64,000 nt of DNA from Parabacteroides goldsteinii (GTDB taxonomy: Bacteria > Bacteroidota > Bacteroidia > Bacteroidales > Tannerellaceae): NCBI RefSeq assembly GCF_015550595.1, contig NZ_JADNBB010000017.1, positions 88,334 to 152,333 on the forward strand, given 5' to 3'. Below, piece after piece: positions 1 to 10,126 of this stretch; the stretch's first letter is position 1; the number at the start of each line of letters is the position of its first letter. The notes beneath the pieces are model-generated. The model worked only from the letters and a program-made list of their open reading frames with translations. It made no database searches and was not told the DNA's origin. A program made the translations under genes and the position numbers.

Positions 1-1597
1 TTTTACTGTGCGTATCGAGGAAGCCTTCAGCCAGTTTGACTGCTTTACCGATCATGATGCCCATAACTACCTGGGGGAAGTCAAGCAATGAAGCTATCTT
101 CAGGGTTTCACCGATAAAGTTACCGTAATGAACGAATGCCTGTGGAGGTAGTTCGGGGTAACGGGCTTTCAGATACCGTTCGCTTTTAGCACCGGAGTTT
201 ATTATGAGTGTCGTGCAACCGATGGCTTTGGCAACCTCCGTTTCTTTACGGATGGAGGCGATAAAAGCATCGGTCGAGAAAGGGCGTACGATACCCGATG
301 TTCCGATAATGGAGATGCCGCCGACAATACCCAGTTTCGGGTTGAAAGTCCTTGTTGCCAGCTCTTCACCTCCGGGAACGGAGATAGTGACTGTCAGTGT
401 GCAGGCTTCTGTCGTTTTTGTATTATGGGAAATAGAATGCCGGTATTCTTCTAAAACGGAAGTCAACTCTTCCGTTATCATCTTCCGTGGTGTGGCGTTG
501 ATGGCCGGACCGCCCACTTCCAGTCCTAAGCCCGGCAACGTTACCGTGCCGACTCCCGGACCTGCGACAAAACGGATAGGAGTAGAGGCGGGTTCTTTCG
601 AGAGAGTTACTTTCGCAACGATTTTAGAGCCGTTGGTCACGTCCGGATCGTCTCCGGCATCTTTGATGACTGAGCAGATGGCACTGTCGCCTTCCCATTC
701 GGTTTCTGCGACAGGTAATGTGATCAATTCGTCTGATGGCAAAGTGATGGAGGATTGGGTTTGTTCTTCCTTCTTGAGCAATGCAATCAGTGCCGCTTTG
801 GCAGCTGCTGTTGCACAGGCTCCGGTCGTGTAGCCATGATGTAAAGGAAAGAATTCCGGCAATAGCCGTTCTATTTGTTTGCGCAATCCGTCTTCTCCGT
901 AAACAAAGTGGAATGTTTCCGGTAGCGGAGGGCGTTTTATAACGAATATCGGAATGGAACGTATACGGGCTGCTTTCACTTTCTCATTGAAATACCCCGA
1001 ATTTCCACTTTCTTTGGTAATGATGGCATCCGGCTGTAATTGATCCATCAACTCTCCGGCGTCATCTTCATCATGATAGAAAAATAGTCGGTCGGGTGGA
1101 AATCTCTGTCGGGTAGCTGTTGCAAGCGACTCCTCCCGTTCGAGTATACGGAACCACGTGGGATATTTCTCCCACCAGGGACGGAGAGGAGCAATGGTAT
1201 TTACTCCGGTCAGTGCAAGCAGCCGGCGGATACCTTGTTCACTTAACTTATGGATGGCATCGTTGTAGTCGTCGCACCAGATCAGATCGTTGTCGCGCGG
1301 CGGATAACGCCGTTCGTAGCGGATAACCGGCAGTTGGAGAGCGGTAGAAACCTCGGCCACCGTTTGGTGCAGGGCGGAGGCAAAAGGGTGTGCAGCGTCG
1401 ATCAATAGACGGATGTTATTTTCATGGCAGCATGTCTCCATCGATGCAGCATCCATTCCTCCGGTGAGGCGGATACCGTGCGCACAGTCTATTTCCTGAA
1501 GTGTCCCTTTAGTCGAATAGTAATAAGGGGCACTTCCTTCATCTGCTATGCGGACGGCAGCCCGTCCTTCTGTCGTTCCTCCCAGTATCAGTATCAT
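1..1597 (-). CDS. cbiD: CbiJ-CbiD fusion: precorrin-6A reductase / cobalt-precorrin-5B C1-methyltransferase (partial, 3' end off the window)
   Basis: About 532 codons read on the minus strand from the ATG at 1595-1597 to the left edge, so the C-terminus is missing. The N-terminal part starts MILILGGTTEGR, the nucleotide-binding start of CobK/CbiJ reductases, and runs to about residue 245. The rest is CbiD, with HHGYTTGACATAAAKAAL near its start and GTSGIVRPFSTDAFIASIRKE-like sequence further on, ending at the edge in LDTHSK. By family, CbiD methylates C1 of cobalt-precorrin-5B and CbiJ reduces precorrin-6A. The start codon shares one base with the stop of the upstream CbiG-CobM gene (TAATG), so translation is probably coupled. 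This is the last gene of the riboswitch-led operon inside the window. CbiL/CobI is not seen and may lie to the left. Confidence 0.93.
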   Translation of the reverse strand, partial: MILILGGTTEGRAAVRIADEGSAPYYYSTKGTLQEIDCAHGIRLTGGMDAASMETCCHENNIRLLIDAAHPFASALHQTVAEVSTALQLPVIRYERRYPPRDNDLIWCDDYNDAIHKLSEQGIRRLLALTGVNTIAPLRPWWEKYPTWFRILEREESLATATRQRFPPDRLFFYHDEDDAGELMDQLQPDAIITKESGNSGYFNEKVKAARIRSIPIFVIKRPPLPETFHFVYGEDGLRKQIERLLPEFFPLHHGYTTGACATAAAKAALIALLKKEEQTQSSITLPSDELITLPVAETEWEGDSAICSVIKDAGDDPDVTNGSKIVAKVTLSKEPASTPIRFVAGPGVGTVTLPGLGLEVGGPAINATPRKMITEELTSVLEEYRHSISHNTKTTEACTLTVTISVPGGEELATRTFNPKLGIVGGISIIGTSGIVRPFSTDAFIASIRKETEVAKAIGCTTLIINSGAKSERYLKARYPELPPQAFVHYGNFIGETLKIASLLDFPQVVMGIMIGKAVKLAEGFLDTHSK

Positions 1598-3441
1598 TAT
1601 CTACGGAACAGGTGTTTGAATTCGTCGGCATACAGTCGGGAAAGGCCTTCGCGGTTGTCGATCGCGTCACCTACGACCAATAACGTGGTCAGTGTCAGAT
1701 TATTCTCCTTCACGATCTTCGCCAGGTCTTTCAATTCTCCGCGGTAGATACGCTCGTCTTTCCATGTCAGCTTGTAGCAGGCAGCTACCGGAGTAGTGGG
1801 AGCATAATGTTGGAGAAGTTCTTCCTGTACCTTGTCGGCTATGCCTGCGCTCAGATAGATGCACATCGTGCTCTGACTGGCAGCCAGTTTATGCAACTGC
1901 TCCTTCTCCGGCATTGGCGTGCGGCCTTCGCCACGGGTAAGGATGATGGTTTGTACCTTTTCCGGGATGGTGAACTGCGAGCGCAAGGCGGCAGCGGCAG
2001 CCTGAAAAGAGGATATACCCGGTGTGATGTGATAGCTCATATTATATTGATCGAAAAAATTCATCTGTTCCTGTATCGCTCCATAGATGCAGGGATCGCC
2101 GGTGTGCAGACGGACGATGAACTTACCTTTGTCGTAAAACTCTTTCATCAGGGCGAATTGCTCGTCGAGGTTCATATCGGCGGAACTACGAACGGTGGCT
2201 CCCGGTTTGGCACAGTAAGTCAGTTCTTTCGGGACGAGACTTCCGGCATACAGGATAAGGTCCGCTTTCTCAAGCATCCGGCGGCCACGGATGGAAACCA
2301 GTTCCGGATCACCCGGTCCGGCTCCGACTATCTCGATATGTCCCTGCCGGCGAACCGACTTGTCCATAGCAACAGCGAAAGTATATTCGTTGCCTTCACC
2401 CAGACTTCCTTTTTGCTTTTCCAATAAAAGCAAACCTCCTCCGGCACTGTAAATAGCGGCGGCTTCGGAAACGCTGGCCGATGCTGTCGCCTCCTTTACG
2501 CGAGCTGACGGATTGGGGACGGGGATCTTATTCAATATCTCCGCCGGATAGGTCTTGAACGGACAATCCATAATAGCGAAAGCCAATAGGGCGAGCATGG
2601 CCTCGTTCTTCTTTATATCGATGGATGAAATATCGACGATCGACTCGGGGCAGATATTATTATCGATCAGTGTCCCGATAATGTGTTGATGAAGTTCCAC
2701 CGGATCACCTTTTATATCTTTCCGGCAACCGACACCGATATGTAATACTTTCGGGAAGAAGGAAACCATCATCACTTCGGCCTCATAGATAAACGGTCCG
2801 ACCGTTATCACCAAGTCGAACTTATCGAGCGGTATATCAGAAAACTTATTGAATAGCTGAACATGGTCGGGACAAGTACTTTCCAGATATTCCGTTCCCG
2901 GATCGCGCACGTCGAGCAACAAGGCGGTCGGTTTTTTATTGACGAAGGCAGCGATACAGGTGTTCATGGCATTCTCACTGTCGGTCAGGTCGTCGGCCAC
3001 GACCGACCAGCCGAATTTCTCTGCCAGCGTATCCAGTGCCCACAATCCGGTGTTGTCACTTTGTGTCGTAACGATGGCATTACCGCCGAGAAGTTGCGCC
3101 AGTTCCTTGCTCAGTTCGTTTGCTCCTCCGATATGTCCCGACAGGACGGGGATGATATATTTTCCTGTACTGTCGATGCAGACCACAGCCGGGTCGGTAT
3201 GTTTATCCATAATATAGGGAGCGATGCATCGAACGCAGATCCCCATCGCACCGATAAAGACAATTGCATCCACTTTCAGGAAAAGATCCCCCATAATAGA
3301 GTCGATCGATTCCATCAAAACTGTTTCTTCTTCTGACTCTTTACTGTAAATAACAGCGTCAGTATACTGCTTTTTTATTTGACGTGCCAGGGGCAGACTG
3401 CTTGTAGAGACTACCACAATGGCTAAAGATCGTTTATTCAT
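1597..3441 (-). CDS. cobM: CbiG-CobM/CbiF fusion: cobalt-precorrin-5A hydrolase / precorrin-4 C11-methyltransferase
   Basis: 614 aa with two enzymes in one chain. Residues about 1-355 are CbiG, with N-terminal, middle and C-terminal regions (the last around IGVGCRKDIKGDP and PNPSARVKEA). Residues about 365-605 are a SAM-dependent tetrapyrrole methylase of the CobM/CbiF type, with IVGAGPGDPELVS, the AGSLVP loop and TPGISSFQAAAAAL. By family, CobM/CbiF methylates C11 of precorrin-4 and CbiG opens the C20 lactone to release acetaldehyde, so the fusion joins consecutive steps. The gene starts 7 bp after the stop of CbiE-CbiT and overlaps the CbiJ-CbiD start by one base. Cytoplasmic; no signal peptide seen. 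Confidence 0.95.
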   Translation of the reverse strand: MNKRSLAIVVVSTSSLPLARQIKKQYTDAVIYSKESEEETVLMESIDSIMGDLFLKVDAIVFIGAMGICVRCIAPYIMDKHTDPAVVCIDSTGKYIIPVLSGHIGGANELSKELAQLLGGNAIVTTQSDNTGLWALDTLAEKFGWSVVADDLTDSENAMNTCIAAFVNKKPTALLLDVRDPGTEYLESTCPDHVQLFNKFSDIPLDKFDLVITVGPFIYEAEVMMVSFFPKVLHIGVGCRKDIKGDPVELHQHIIGTLIDNNICPESIVDISSIDIKKNEAMLALLAFAIMDCPFKTYPAEILNKIPVPNPSARVKEATASASVSEAAAIYSAGGGLLLLEKQKGSLGEGNEYTFAVAMDKSVRRQGHIEIVGAGPGDPELVSIRGRRMLEKADLILYAGSLVPKELTYCAKPGATVRSSADMNLDEQFALMKEFYDKGKFIVRLHTGDPCIYGAIQEQMNFFDQYNMSYHITPGISSFQAAAAALRSQFTIPEKVQTIILTRGEGRTPMPEKEQLHKLAASQSTMCIYLSAGIADKVQEELLQHYAPTTPVAACYKLTWKDERIYRGELKDLAKIVKENNLTLTTLLVVGDAIDNREGLSRLYADEFKHLFRR

Positions 3442-3448
3442 TGTTCTC

Positions 3449-4657
3449 CTATTTTGCTTCTTTAAATGCCTTCAGTATGACTATCGGGTTATAATCGCCG
3501 ACAGTTATATGTAAAGGATCATCCAGTTTCAATCCGGCTTCAAGAACCGAGTCGATAAATAATTTTTCGCTTTCTTCGGATACGGAGTTGAATACCAGTA
3601 AACCGTCGGGTGCCAGATAGCGGGCTACCTTATTTATTATCTCTTTCAGTTTTCCTCCGTGACCGCCGATAAAGACTGCATCGGGTGCCGGCAGGTCGGA
3701 TACCTCTTCTTCCATAAAGTCACCGATATGTACATCGATGCCGGGAGCACCCAGGCGGGAACTGTTATTTTCCATCAGTTGCCAACATTCCTTACGGATC
3801 TCAAATGCATGGATATGCAGATGCGGATATTGCCGTTTGGCTTCGATAGAAATAGAACCGGTACAGAAACCGATATCCCAGAAATGATTACACATAGGCA
3901 ACATCAGGGCACTCATGTCGAGGATACGGATCGGTGCTTTTGTGATCATCCGTTCCCGTCCGTCGAGAAGTTCGAACATCTTGTCGGGTATTCCCAATGG
4001 CCGGTAAATGTTGTCGTTATACATCCGTTCCAGAATCACGCAGTTTGGACTGTCGATCGGATGCTCTTCAACTTCCGACAGGGCGAGTGAGCGTGAGACA
4101 CGTTGTTTCTCCGGATTACCTAAATGTTCGCCTATATACATTTTATACTGTGTGAAATTGTATTTCAAAAGACGCATGGCAATGGCGGCTGGTGTATGCA
4201 CATGGTCGGTCAGGATACCTATCTTACTTCTGTTCTCTATCAACGCACGATCCAGTTCATGCCAGGGCCGGCCGGTGAGCGATATCATAATCATATCTTC
4301 ATAGGATAGTTGAAGATAATGGGAAAGTAGTTGTAAGGAATTAAAAGAAGGCAACATGAATACGTCGGCATCCGGTCTTCTTTTTAAAATGGTAGAACCA
4401 AATCCGTAAAAAAGAGGATCGCCGGATGCGAATACAACAATCTTTTCATAATAATCGTATTGTTGAAAAACATTGTCCAGCGGAGGAGTTATCTCGATCC
4501 ATACGGCATCCTCCGGCAGTAAGGGCTTGAGTAACTCATAATGTCGCTTACCTCCTGAGAAAAAAGTATTCTCTTTGATTATATCTAATATATCCTGACT
4601 TCTTAAAATGTAGTTTATACTATCGGGTATGCCGATAACTGTGAATTGTGTTCTCAT
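3449..4657 (-). CDS. cobL: CbiE-CbiT fusion: precorrin-6Y C5,15-methyltransferase (decarboxylating)
   Basis: 402 aa. Residues about 1-210 form the CbiE methylase, with FVVFASGDPLFYGFG-type sequence and PSFNSLQLLSHYLQLS. Residues about 235-402 form CbiT, a Rossmann methyltransferase with the SAM motif DIGFCTGSISIEA and then PDAVFIGGHGGKL. By family the two halves methylate C5 and C15 and remove the C12 acetate carboxyl. The start overlaps the end of CobJ-CbiC by 4 bp (4654-4657), which fits translational coupling. The fused form is the usual one in Bacteroidetes (CobL/CbiET), so nothing here is unusual. Confidence 0.95.
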   Translation of the reverse strand: MRTQFTVIGIPDSINYILRSQDILDIIKENTFFSGGKRHYELLKPLLPEDAVWIEITPPLDNVFQQYDYYEKIVVFASGDPLFYGFGSTILKRRPDADVFMLPSFNSLQLLSHYLQLSYEDMIMISLTGRPWHELDRALIENRSKIGILTDHVHTPAAIAMRLLKYNFTQYKMYIGEHLGNPEKQRVSRSLALSEVEEHPIDSPNCVILERMYNDNIYRPLGIPDKMFELLDGRERMITKAPIRILDMSALMLPMCNHFWDIGFCTGSISIEAKRQYPHLHIHAFEIRKECWQLMENNSSRLGAPGIDVHIGDFMEEEVSDLPAPDAVFIGGHGGKLKEIINKVARYLAPDGLLVFNSVSEESEKLFIDSVLEAGLKLDDPLHITVGDYNPIVILKAFKEAK

Positions 4658-6066
4658 ACGTCTCTTCCGGGTTTTAAATTAATAGCGTCGTTATAACAAA
4701 GTATAGAATTTACTAGTGTTGCTGCCAGGTTACTGCCGCCTTTCCGTCCCTCAACGATCAGTTTAGGGATGGAGACGAACGGTTTTACCATGTGTTTGGA
4801 CTCCTGTACATGCACAAAGCCGACAGGTGCGGCAATAATGCCGGCCGGGGTCGCTTTCCCTTTTCGTATCAGGTCGCACAACTCCATTAGGGCTGTCGGT
4901 GCGTTACCGAATACATATAAAGCGTCCGGATGTTCGCTGACGGCCACACGGATACCGGCTTGTGTACGGGTGATCCCTTTTTCGGAGGCCAGGGCCATTG
5001 CCTTCTCATCAGACAGATAGCATTTCACTTCTATGCCCATACGTTGCAAGGCTCCTTTACGGATACCCGAGGCAGCCATGGTGACATCGGTGATGATGGT
5101 GCGTACCTTCCCACTATTAAGTAATTCGTAGAGAGTTGCCACAGCGTTGTCGTCTATCCGCAATACGTTTTCCATGTCGAAATCGGCAGTGGTATGGATT
5201 GCGTGCAGTAAGGCCCATTTCTTGTCTAATGGAATATCTTTGTTCTTTAATTCTTTCTCGATTGTCCGGAAACTGCGTATCATGATATCCTGTCCAATAC
5301 CTGTTTCCTTTTTACCCATCTTGATCTCTCCATAATAACCGCGTGGGGTTATCATGTGATTATCGAATTGATACGTCTGGGAGTTACCGATGATGATCAC
5401 GGTAAACATATCCACTTGCTCGGGATCGAATTCGGCCAGCGTGGTGATGGTGACTGTCTGTTCCTCACGTCCTGCCTGACGGACAAAACCGACAGGTGTT
5501 TGCGGGTCACGTTCCTGCAGGAAGAGTTCGATGAGACGGTAGAGCTGCCAGTAACGCCCTTCGCTTTTGGGATTGTAGATAGCCGTGATAAAGTCGGCAG
5601 AGGCAGCGGCTTTGATCCGTTTCTCTATCATTTCCCAGGGTGTCATCAGGTCGGAGAGGGAGATCACGCAGAAATCGTGTCCTACCGGAGCACCCAACAG
5701 AGAGGCTGCTTTCTGGAAAGCGCTGATTCCCGGAAGTATTTCGATTGAAATATCGCTTCCTTTTTCGCGTTTCATCTCGTAAATAAGGGGAGCCATGCCA
5801 TAAATACCGGAGTCGCCGGAACTGATAACAGTTACCACATGGCCTTCGGTAGCATAATTGTAGGCTTCTTCTGCCCGGACTTTTTCGCGTTTCATCCCCG
5901 AGTCGATACAGATTGCATCGGGACGGATCGCTGATTCAACAAACTGAAAGTAATATTTATACCCGACGATGACATCCGACTGACGGATGGCAGACAGTAC
6001 TGCCGGAGTAATATCAGATTCGCTACCAGGACCGATCCCGGCTACGATTATTTTCCCTGTATTCAT
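4654..6066 (-). CDS. cobJ: CobJ-CbiC fusion: precorrin-3B C17-methyltransferase / precorrin-8X methylmutase
   Basis: 470 aa. Residues 1 to about 240 are a CobJ/CbiH methylase with IIVAGIGPGSESDITP, SSGDSGIYGMAPL, ILPGISAFQKAASLLGAP and AIYNPKSEGR. Residues about 255-465 are a CbiC/CobH methylmutase, with the HAIHTTADFDM histidine region, TDVTMAASGI and IIAAPVGFVHVQESK. The first half performs ring contraction and C17 methylation, the second moves a methyl group from C11 to C12 to give (cob)yrinic acid. It is separated from the PepSY gene by about 100 bp with no clear terminator, so it is probably in the same transcript. Fusing an early and a late step is a fixed trait of this lineage, not a local oddity. 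Confidence 0.95.
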   Translation of the reverse strand: MNTGKIIVAGIGPGSESDITPAVLSAIRQSDVIVGYKYYFQFVESAIRPDAICIDSGMKREKVRAEEAYNYATEGHVVTVISSGDSGIYGMAPLIYEMKREKGSDISIEILPGISAFQKAASLLGAPVGHDFCVISLSDLMTPWEMIEKRIKAAASADFITAIYNPKSEGRYWQLYRLIELFLQERDPQTPVGFVRQAGREEQTVTITTLAEFDPEQVDMFTVIIIGNSQTYQFDNHMITPRGYYGEIKMGKKETGIGQDIMIRSFRTIEKELKNKDIPLDKKWALLHAIHTTADFDMENVLRIDDNAVATLYELLNSGKVRTIITDVTMAASGIRKGALQRMGIEVKCYLSDEKAMALASEKGITRTQAGIRVAVSEHPDALYVFGNAPTALMELCDLIRKGKATPAGIIAAPVGFVHVQESKHMVKPFVSIPKLIVEGRKGGSNLAATLVNSILCYNDAINLKPGRDV

Positions 6067-6167
6067 CTTTTAGCTTTGAGTTATTGATTCTGATTTTATC
6101 AGTACCAACAAAGATAATGTATTTTATCGGTATAATAGGATTATATATAGCCTTCAATTCTGTTTTT

Positions 6168-7652
6168 TCATCCTGAATGGCAACTCCTGTTTTTTAAAGA
6201 ATGTATTTTCCGACGGAAGAGTCTTATACCCAGCCATACTCCTGACAGGGAAACAAATGTACCTCCTAGCATCAGTCCCCACATTACAATATTCCATAAG
6301 ACCGGATTGTCTACCAGTATTTTAATATTCAGACTGTGTAGAGCCGGATACATCCAATGATTCCAGCGGGCCGGCGTATTCACATAACGATATTGTCCGT
6401 TAGCAGGATTGATATAATAGCAGCTATGGTCTATATCTTCAATCGTAACTTTCCAGACAGGGAGATCAAGCGCTCTTTTACGTGAAATATAATAGGTGTC
6501 ATAAGAGTCAGAAAGTATGATATCCATGACACAATCTGTTCCATGAATAGATGATAGTACCGAACGGATATCTTCCGCACTTAAATTTAAAGGAGTTATA
6601 TTCTGTTTTGCATTTGCATTTATAACGATATCATCAGTATCTGTTTGTATCGTATAGAAAGGGATATCTCCGAAACTACCCCATTCCAATTGGCGGATCT
6701 GACCGGGATAGGCTTGTATAATATCTCTGTAGTCCAACGGATAATCGAGTGGGGAAGGTGCTTTTTTCCGAAGTTCCTGTATTGGGTTTATATCCAGCTT
6801 TGCCCGTAATCCCCAGTCTTGTACACGTGCTAAGGACATCATGCCACTGAATGTGAATGTCAGAACAAACAGACCGAATATTGTACCTATAATATGGTGC
6901 CATTTATACCAGAACTTCTTATAAGGAGAGACAAGTCTACGTTTACGTGCCAACCGGAAATCGCGAATTCCCAGATAAATCCCGGCGATACACATGATAC
7001 AACCGATGCCTGACAACCAGACAACGACCTTTATCCATAACTCTGCATCCTGACGCAAAGAAGCAAAATAAACCCAGTGTGGTATCGCGCCTAGCCAAGC
7101 CCACAAACGACTGTCTTTATCGGTATATTGTAAAACCTCACCCGACTTAGACGAAATATACAGTTCATGCTGTTCCGGATCAGAAAAATAGAACTTATAA
7201 ATCGGAAATTCTTTTTTCAAACTGCCGAAGGGAATCCATTGGTCGAGTGAATATAAGGAATCAACCTTCAGGACAGGAGCAGCGCACCAAAGGGAGGCGG
7301 TTTTCTTAATACGCTCGCAGTCGATGACCGGTAGTGTTTCTGTAGAATCGGCAGGTATGTCATAACCTCCTTTATCTGTGCGTATATGAAAAACTGTCTG
7401 TCCCAGATAGCTGTTGAGTGTGATGTTTTTTATCGTTTCTCCTTCAGGGATACGTTTTTCTATTATTTGCAGAGATGGAAGGTCGTCTACAGATAGAAGA
7501 TCCATTTTAGCCCGTTTGTTTGCCCGGTCTGCTCGTGGGAATGTATGATAGATCATCACCAGGCCTGACAGGAACCAAACGAGAAACAGGATACTGAGCG
7601 TAAAGCCCAGTATCCTGTGTATTGCTAACATTAGTTTTGTAATCCGTATCAT
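6168..7652 (-). CDS. PepSY-associated transmembrane protein
   Basis: 494 aa. It has an N-terminal membrane helix at about residues 12-35, a long extracytoplasmic stretch, two helices around residues 205-285 (one in GIGCIMCIAGIYLGI, one in IIGTIFGLFVLTFTFSGMM), a second exported stretch, and a last helix near 455-480 (MLGGTFVSLSGVWLGI). This layout and the WHHIIG histidines fit PepSY_TM proteins, which often sit beside TonB-dependent receptors for iron or other metals and may act as inner-membrane reductases. The start overlaps the receptor stop by 4 bp (ATGA), so the two are translated together. An inner-membrane step in uptake of cobalt, corrinoid or iron chelate is an inference. Confidence 0.85.
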   Translation of the reverse strand: MIRITKLMLAIHRILGFTLSILFLVWFLSGLVMIYHTFPRADRANKRAKMDLLSVDDLPSLQIIEKRIPEGETIKNITLNSYLGQTVFHIRTDKGGYDIPADSTETLPVIDCERIKKTASLWCAAPVLKVDSLYSLDQWIPFGSLKKEFPIYKFYFSDPEQHELYISSKSGEVLQYTDKDSRLWAWLGAIPHWVYFASLRQDAELWIKVVVWLSGIGCIMCIAGIYLGIRDFRLARKRRLVSPYKKFWYKWHHIIGTIFGLFVLTFTFSGMMSLARVQDWGLRAKLDINPIQELRKKAPSPLDYPLDYRDIIQAYPGQIRQLEWGSFGDIPFYTIQTDTDDIVINANAKQNITPLNLSAEDIRSVLSSIHGTDCVMDIILSDSYDTYYISRKRALDLPVWKVTIEDIDHSCYYINPANGQYRYVNTPARWNHWMYPALHSLNIKILVDNPVLWNIVMWGLMLGGTFVSLSGVWLGIRLFRRKIHSLKNRSCHSG

Positions 7653-10036
7653 AAGTTATAGGATATTGCTACCTGGTAATTACGTGGCATGCTCGGAACG
7701 ATCTGGTCTCCTAATGCCTGGTTTGTATATTCTTTACTGAATATGTTATTGATATTGACCGACAGACGTACATGATGGTTCAATAGGTAAGAGGCTCCCA
7801 GGTCTGTAATCCAGTAGCTGTCGAACCATTTGCTGTTGGCTGTATTTCGATACACTTTGTCTGTATAGCTGGTACTAAGGTTGAACCCCAGGTTTTGTAA
7901 TATTCCCTTCGGTATAGTATAGCTTCCATATGCATAGAATGTATTTTTAGGAACGTTATTCTGATAGTTACCTTCCAGGCTAGTCGACTTCTCCAATTGT
8001 CCTTTGTTTGCTTCCGAATAGATGATCTCAGCCAGTTCCGGGTCTTTTATCTTTTTCATTTTCCGGATGCGGGAATCTGTGTATCCGTAACCAAGTGTGA
8101 ATGCCAATGAATTAACCGGTGTGAAGGTTGCTTCCAGGTCGAAACCTTTAGAATCCATAATACCGACCTGACCGATGATCGACATTTTTGTCGCTACTCC
8201 GTTAATTTCCTGTTCCACATTTGTCGCCAGTGTCTGTGTAGCATTCGCTTTACGAATGTAGAACATGCTTGCGTTTGCTTCCAACCATTTGCTTAGAGTA
8301 TATTTTACACCTGCTTCAGCCTGGTAGCCGCTTTCCGGTTTGAATATTTCTTCATTATTTTTAGGGTAGTAACGGGCACCGTCAGTGTCGATATACATTA
8401 CATTTGCGCTATAAAATGTACGGATCGGTTTGAAGAATGTAGCGAATGAAGCATAGATGGAAGTATTCGGATGTGGAAGATAAACTGCACCGAGACGATA
8501 AGTGAATGAGGCATTGTGCAAACGATTATAGGCTGTACGATCGGCATCGTCGTATTCGCGTTTACCTGTCGGGGTCGGAGTATTCGCCTGAAGATAACGG
8601 AAGAAATCTCCACGTAGGGCAACCAGTGCTTTCCAATGTTCGTTAATGTCTAACATATCTTGCAGATAGATACTATTGGAATAGTTGTGTGACGGGATAG
8701 CTTTCGACATTTTGCTGGTCATATATCCCACGCTATGCGGGTCGTATACCGATACATGCGAATAAAGACCTGTCCCTTGTACATCATTGCCTAGGTTATA
8801 TCCTGTATAGCTTACGCGGTTCAATAGAGAAAAGGAATAACCGCCTACGAAATTATGAGTTACTTCTCCTGTATTCAATTTACCACTTAATTCCAGGCTG
8901 TTACTAATTGTCTTCGAGATGTGTGAGAAGCGGAGTGGGAAAGACAAATATACCGTGTCTAAACAGATATACTGCTTCTTTCCGTCTTTAACGTAATAAT
9001 GAGCATAAATCGGGTCTTCACTTTCCAGATAATCCAATGCTTCCGTTCCGAAGTAGTTGATATCATCGTTATAATAGGCCAGTTTATCGATCAGTTTGAA
9101 ACCATTATCGAACATATGTGTATATTGTGCTGTTACGTTCCATGCATGGTTTTTCATGAAATCCGATTCATTGTTGTAACGGGCTTCACGATTCAACCCC
9201 GGCAACTGTTCCTGTGCACTCAGGTATTTTTTACCTGTTTGAGTATTGAAAATGTCGGCAGGCATCAAATCGGGTAGACCTATTTCTGTATTATAGAAGT
9301 CACGGTTGAAAGCTCCACGAACATCCAGCTCATCTTTTTCTGTCAGCTTGGCATTTAATGCCAGATAGCCGGAGAAGCGTTTGGTTTGATTATCTCGCCA
9401 ACCATCCTGATCCGAAAAGTTCACATTAGCGTAATAGTTTACCGGACCAATCAGGTGACCACCCATTCCTACGGTTGCCTGCTTATTATCATAACTGCCG
9501 TAGCTTACACGTGCATTGACCGTTTGTTCGGCTTTCGGAGAAATGCGTACGACATTCAATATACCACCGACAGCTGAGTGACCATATAACACGGAGGCCG
9601 GACCTTTTAATAATTCGATCGATTCGACAGCGGAAAGATCGGGGAAAGGATAAGAGTTGTTGATGGCGGAACGTTCATCGCGAACGCCGTCAATCATCAT
9701 TACCGAATGGTCGAAACCACGTACCGATAACTGTTGGAATGATCCGTAACTGGTTTGCATACGTACACCAGGCATAAAACGTACTGCTTCCTGTATATCG
9801 CGGATACCACGAAGTTCCAGGCTACTACCGGATACTCGGTTTACGGATACTGGTAAATATTTCATAGGAACATTTAGCTTTGTAACCTGCGGGATATTTC
9901 TTTTGGCTGTTTGTACAACTACTTCCTGGATGCTGAATGTAGTATCGGAAAAATTTGTGTACTCTTTCTTTTCTTGTGCCTGTATTGCGTGTATACACAG
10001 GGCTGATAACGGTAGTAATATTAATATTATCTTCAT
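7649..10036 (-). CDS. TonB-dependent outer membrane receptor
   Basis: 795 aa with a signal peptide (MKIILILLPLSALCIHAIQAQ). A TonB-box-like segment QEVVVQTAKR follows, then a plug domain at about residues 60-170 (IQEAVRFMPGVRMQ, LSVRGFDHSVMMIDGVRD, VESIELLKGPASVLYG) and a 22-strand-type barrel to the C-terminus (YQVAISYNL). There is no N-terminal carboxypeptidase-like or SusC extension, so it belongs to the classical metal or siderophore receptors rather than to glycan uptake. Its place between cbiK and the PepSY gene, behind a cobalamin riboswitch, suggests a cobalamin, cobalt-complex or iron-chelate substrate. The sequence alone does not tell which. Confidence 0.92.
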   Translation of the reverse strand: MKIILILLPLSALCIHAIQAQEKKEYTNFSDTTFSIQEVVVQTAKRNIPQVTKLNVPMKYLPVSVNRVSGSSLELRGIRDIQEAVRFMPGVRMQTSYGSFQQLSVRGFDHSVMMIDGVRDERSAINNSYPFPDLSAVESIELLKGPASVLYGHSAVGGILNVVRISPKAEQTVNARVSYGSYDNKQATVGMGGHLIGPVNYYANVNFSDQDGWRDNQTKRFSGYLALNAKLTEKDELDVRGAFNRDFYNTEIGLPDLMPADIFNTQTGKKYLSAQEQLPGLNREARYNNESDFMKNHAWNVTAQYTHMFDNGFKLIDKLAYYNDDINYFGTEALDYLESEDPIYAHYYVKDGKKQYICLDTVYLSFPLRFSHISKTISNSLELSGKLNTGEVTHNFVGGYSFSLLNRVSYTGYNLGNDVQGTGLYSHVSVYDPHSVGYMTSKMSKAIPSHNYSNSIYLQDMLDINEHWKALVALRGDFFRYLQANTPTPTGKREYDDADRTAYNRLHNASFTYRLGAVYLPHPNTSIYASFATFFKPIRTFYSANVMYIDTDGARYYPKNNEEIFKPESGYQAEAGVKYTLSKWLEANASMFYIRKANATQTLATNVEQEINGVATKMSIIGQVGIMDSKGFDLEATFTPVNSLAFTLGYGYTDSRIRKMKKIKDPELAEIIYSEANKGQLEKSTSLEGNYQNNVPKNTFYAYGSYTIPKGILQNLGFNLSTSYTDKVYRNTANSKWFDSYWITDLGASYLLNHHVRLSVNINNIFSKEYTNQALGDQIVPSMPRNYQVAISYNL

Positions 10037-10073
10037 ATGAATATTGAATAATAAATGTAATTGGGCGTGTAAG

Positions 10074-10111
10074 ATCCTTTCGAAAGAAATATATGCTTCT
10101 TTCGAAAGGAT
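10074..10111. terminator. Strong hairpin between cbiK and the TonB receptor gene
   Basis: Two perfect 15-bp arms (10074-10088 and 10097-10111, each containing CTTTCGAAAG) enclose an 8-nt loop. There is no U-tract on the transcribed minus strand, so it is more likely a stabilising or partly terminating hairpin inside the operon than a strong terminator. It could set different levels for cbiK and the receptor. Confidence 0.6.
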
Positions 10112-10126
10112 GTAGGGTATAGTCTT

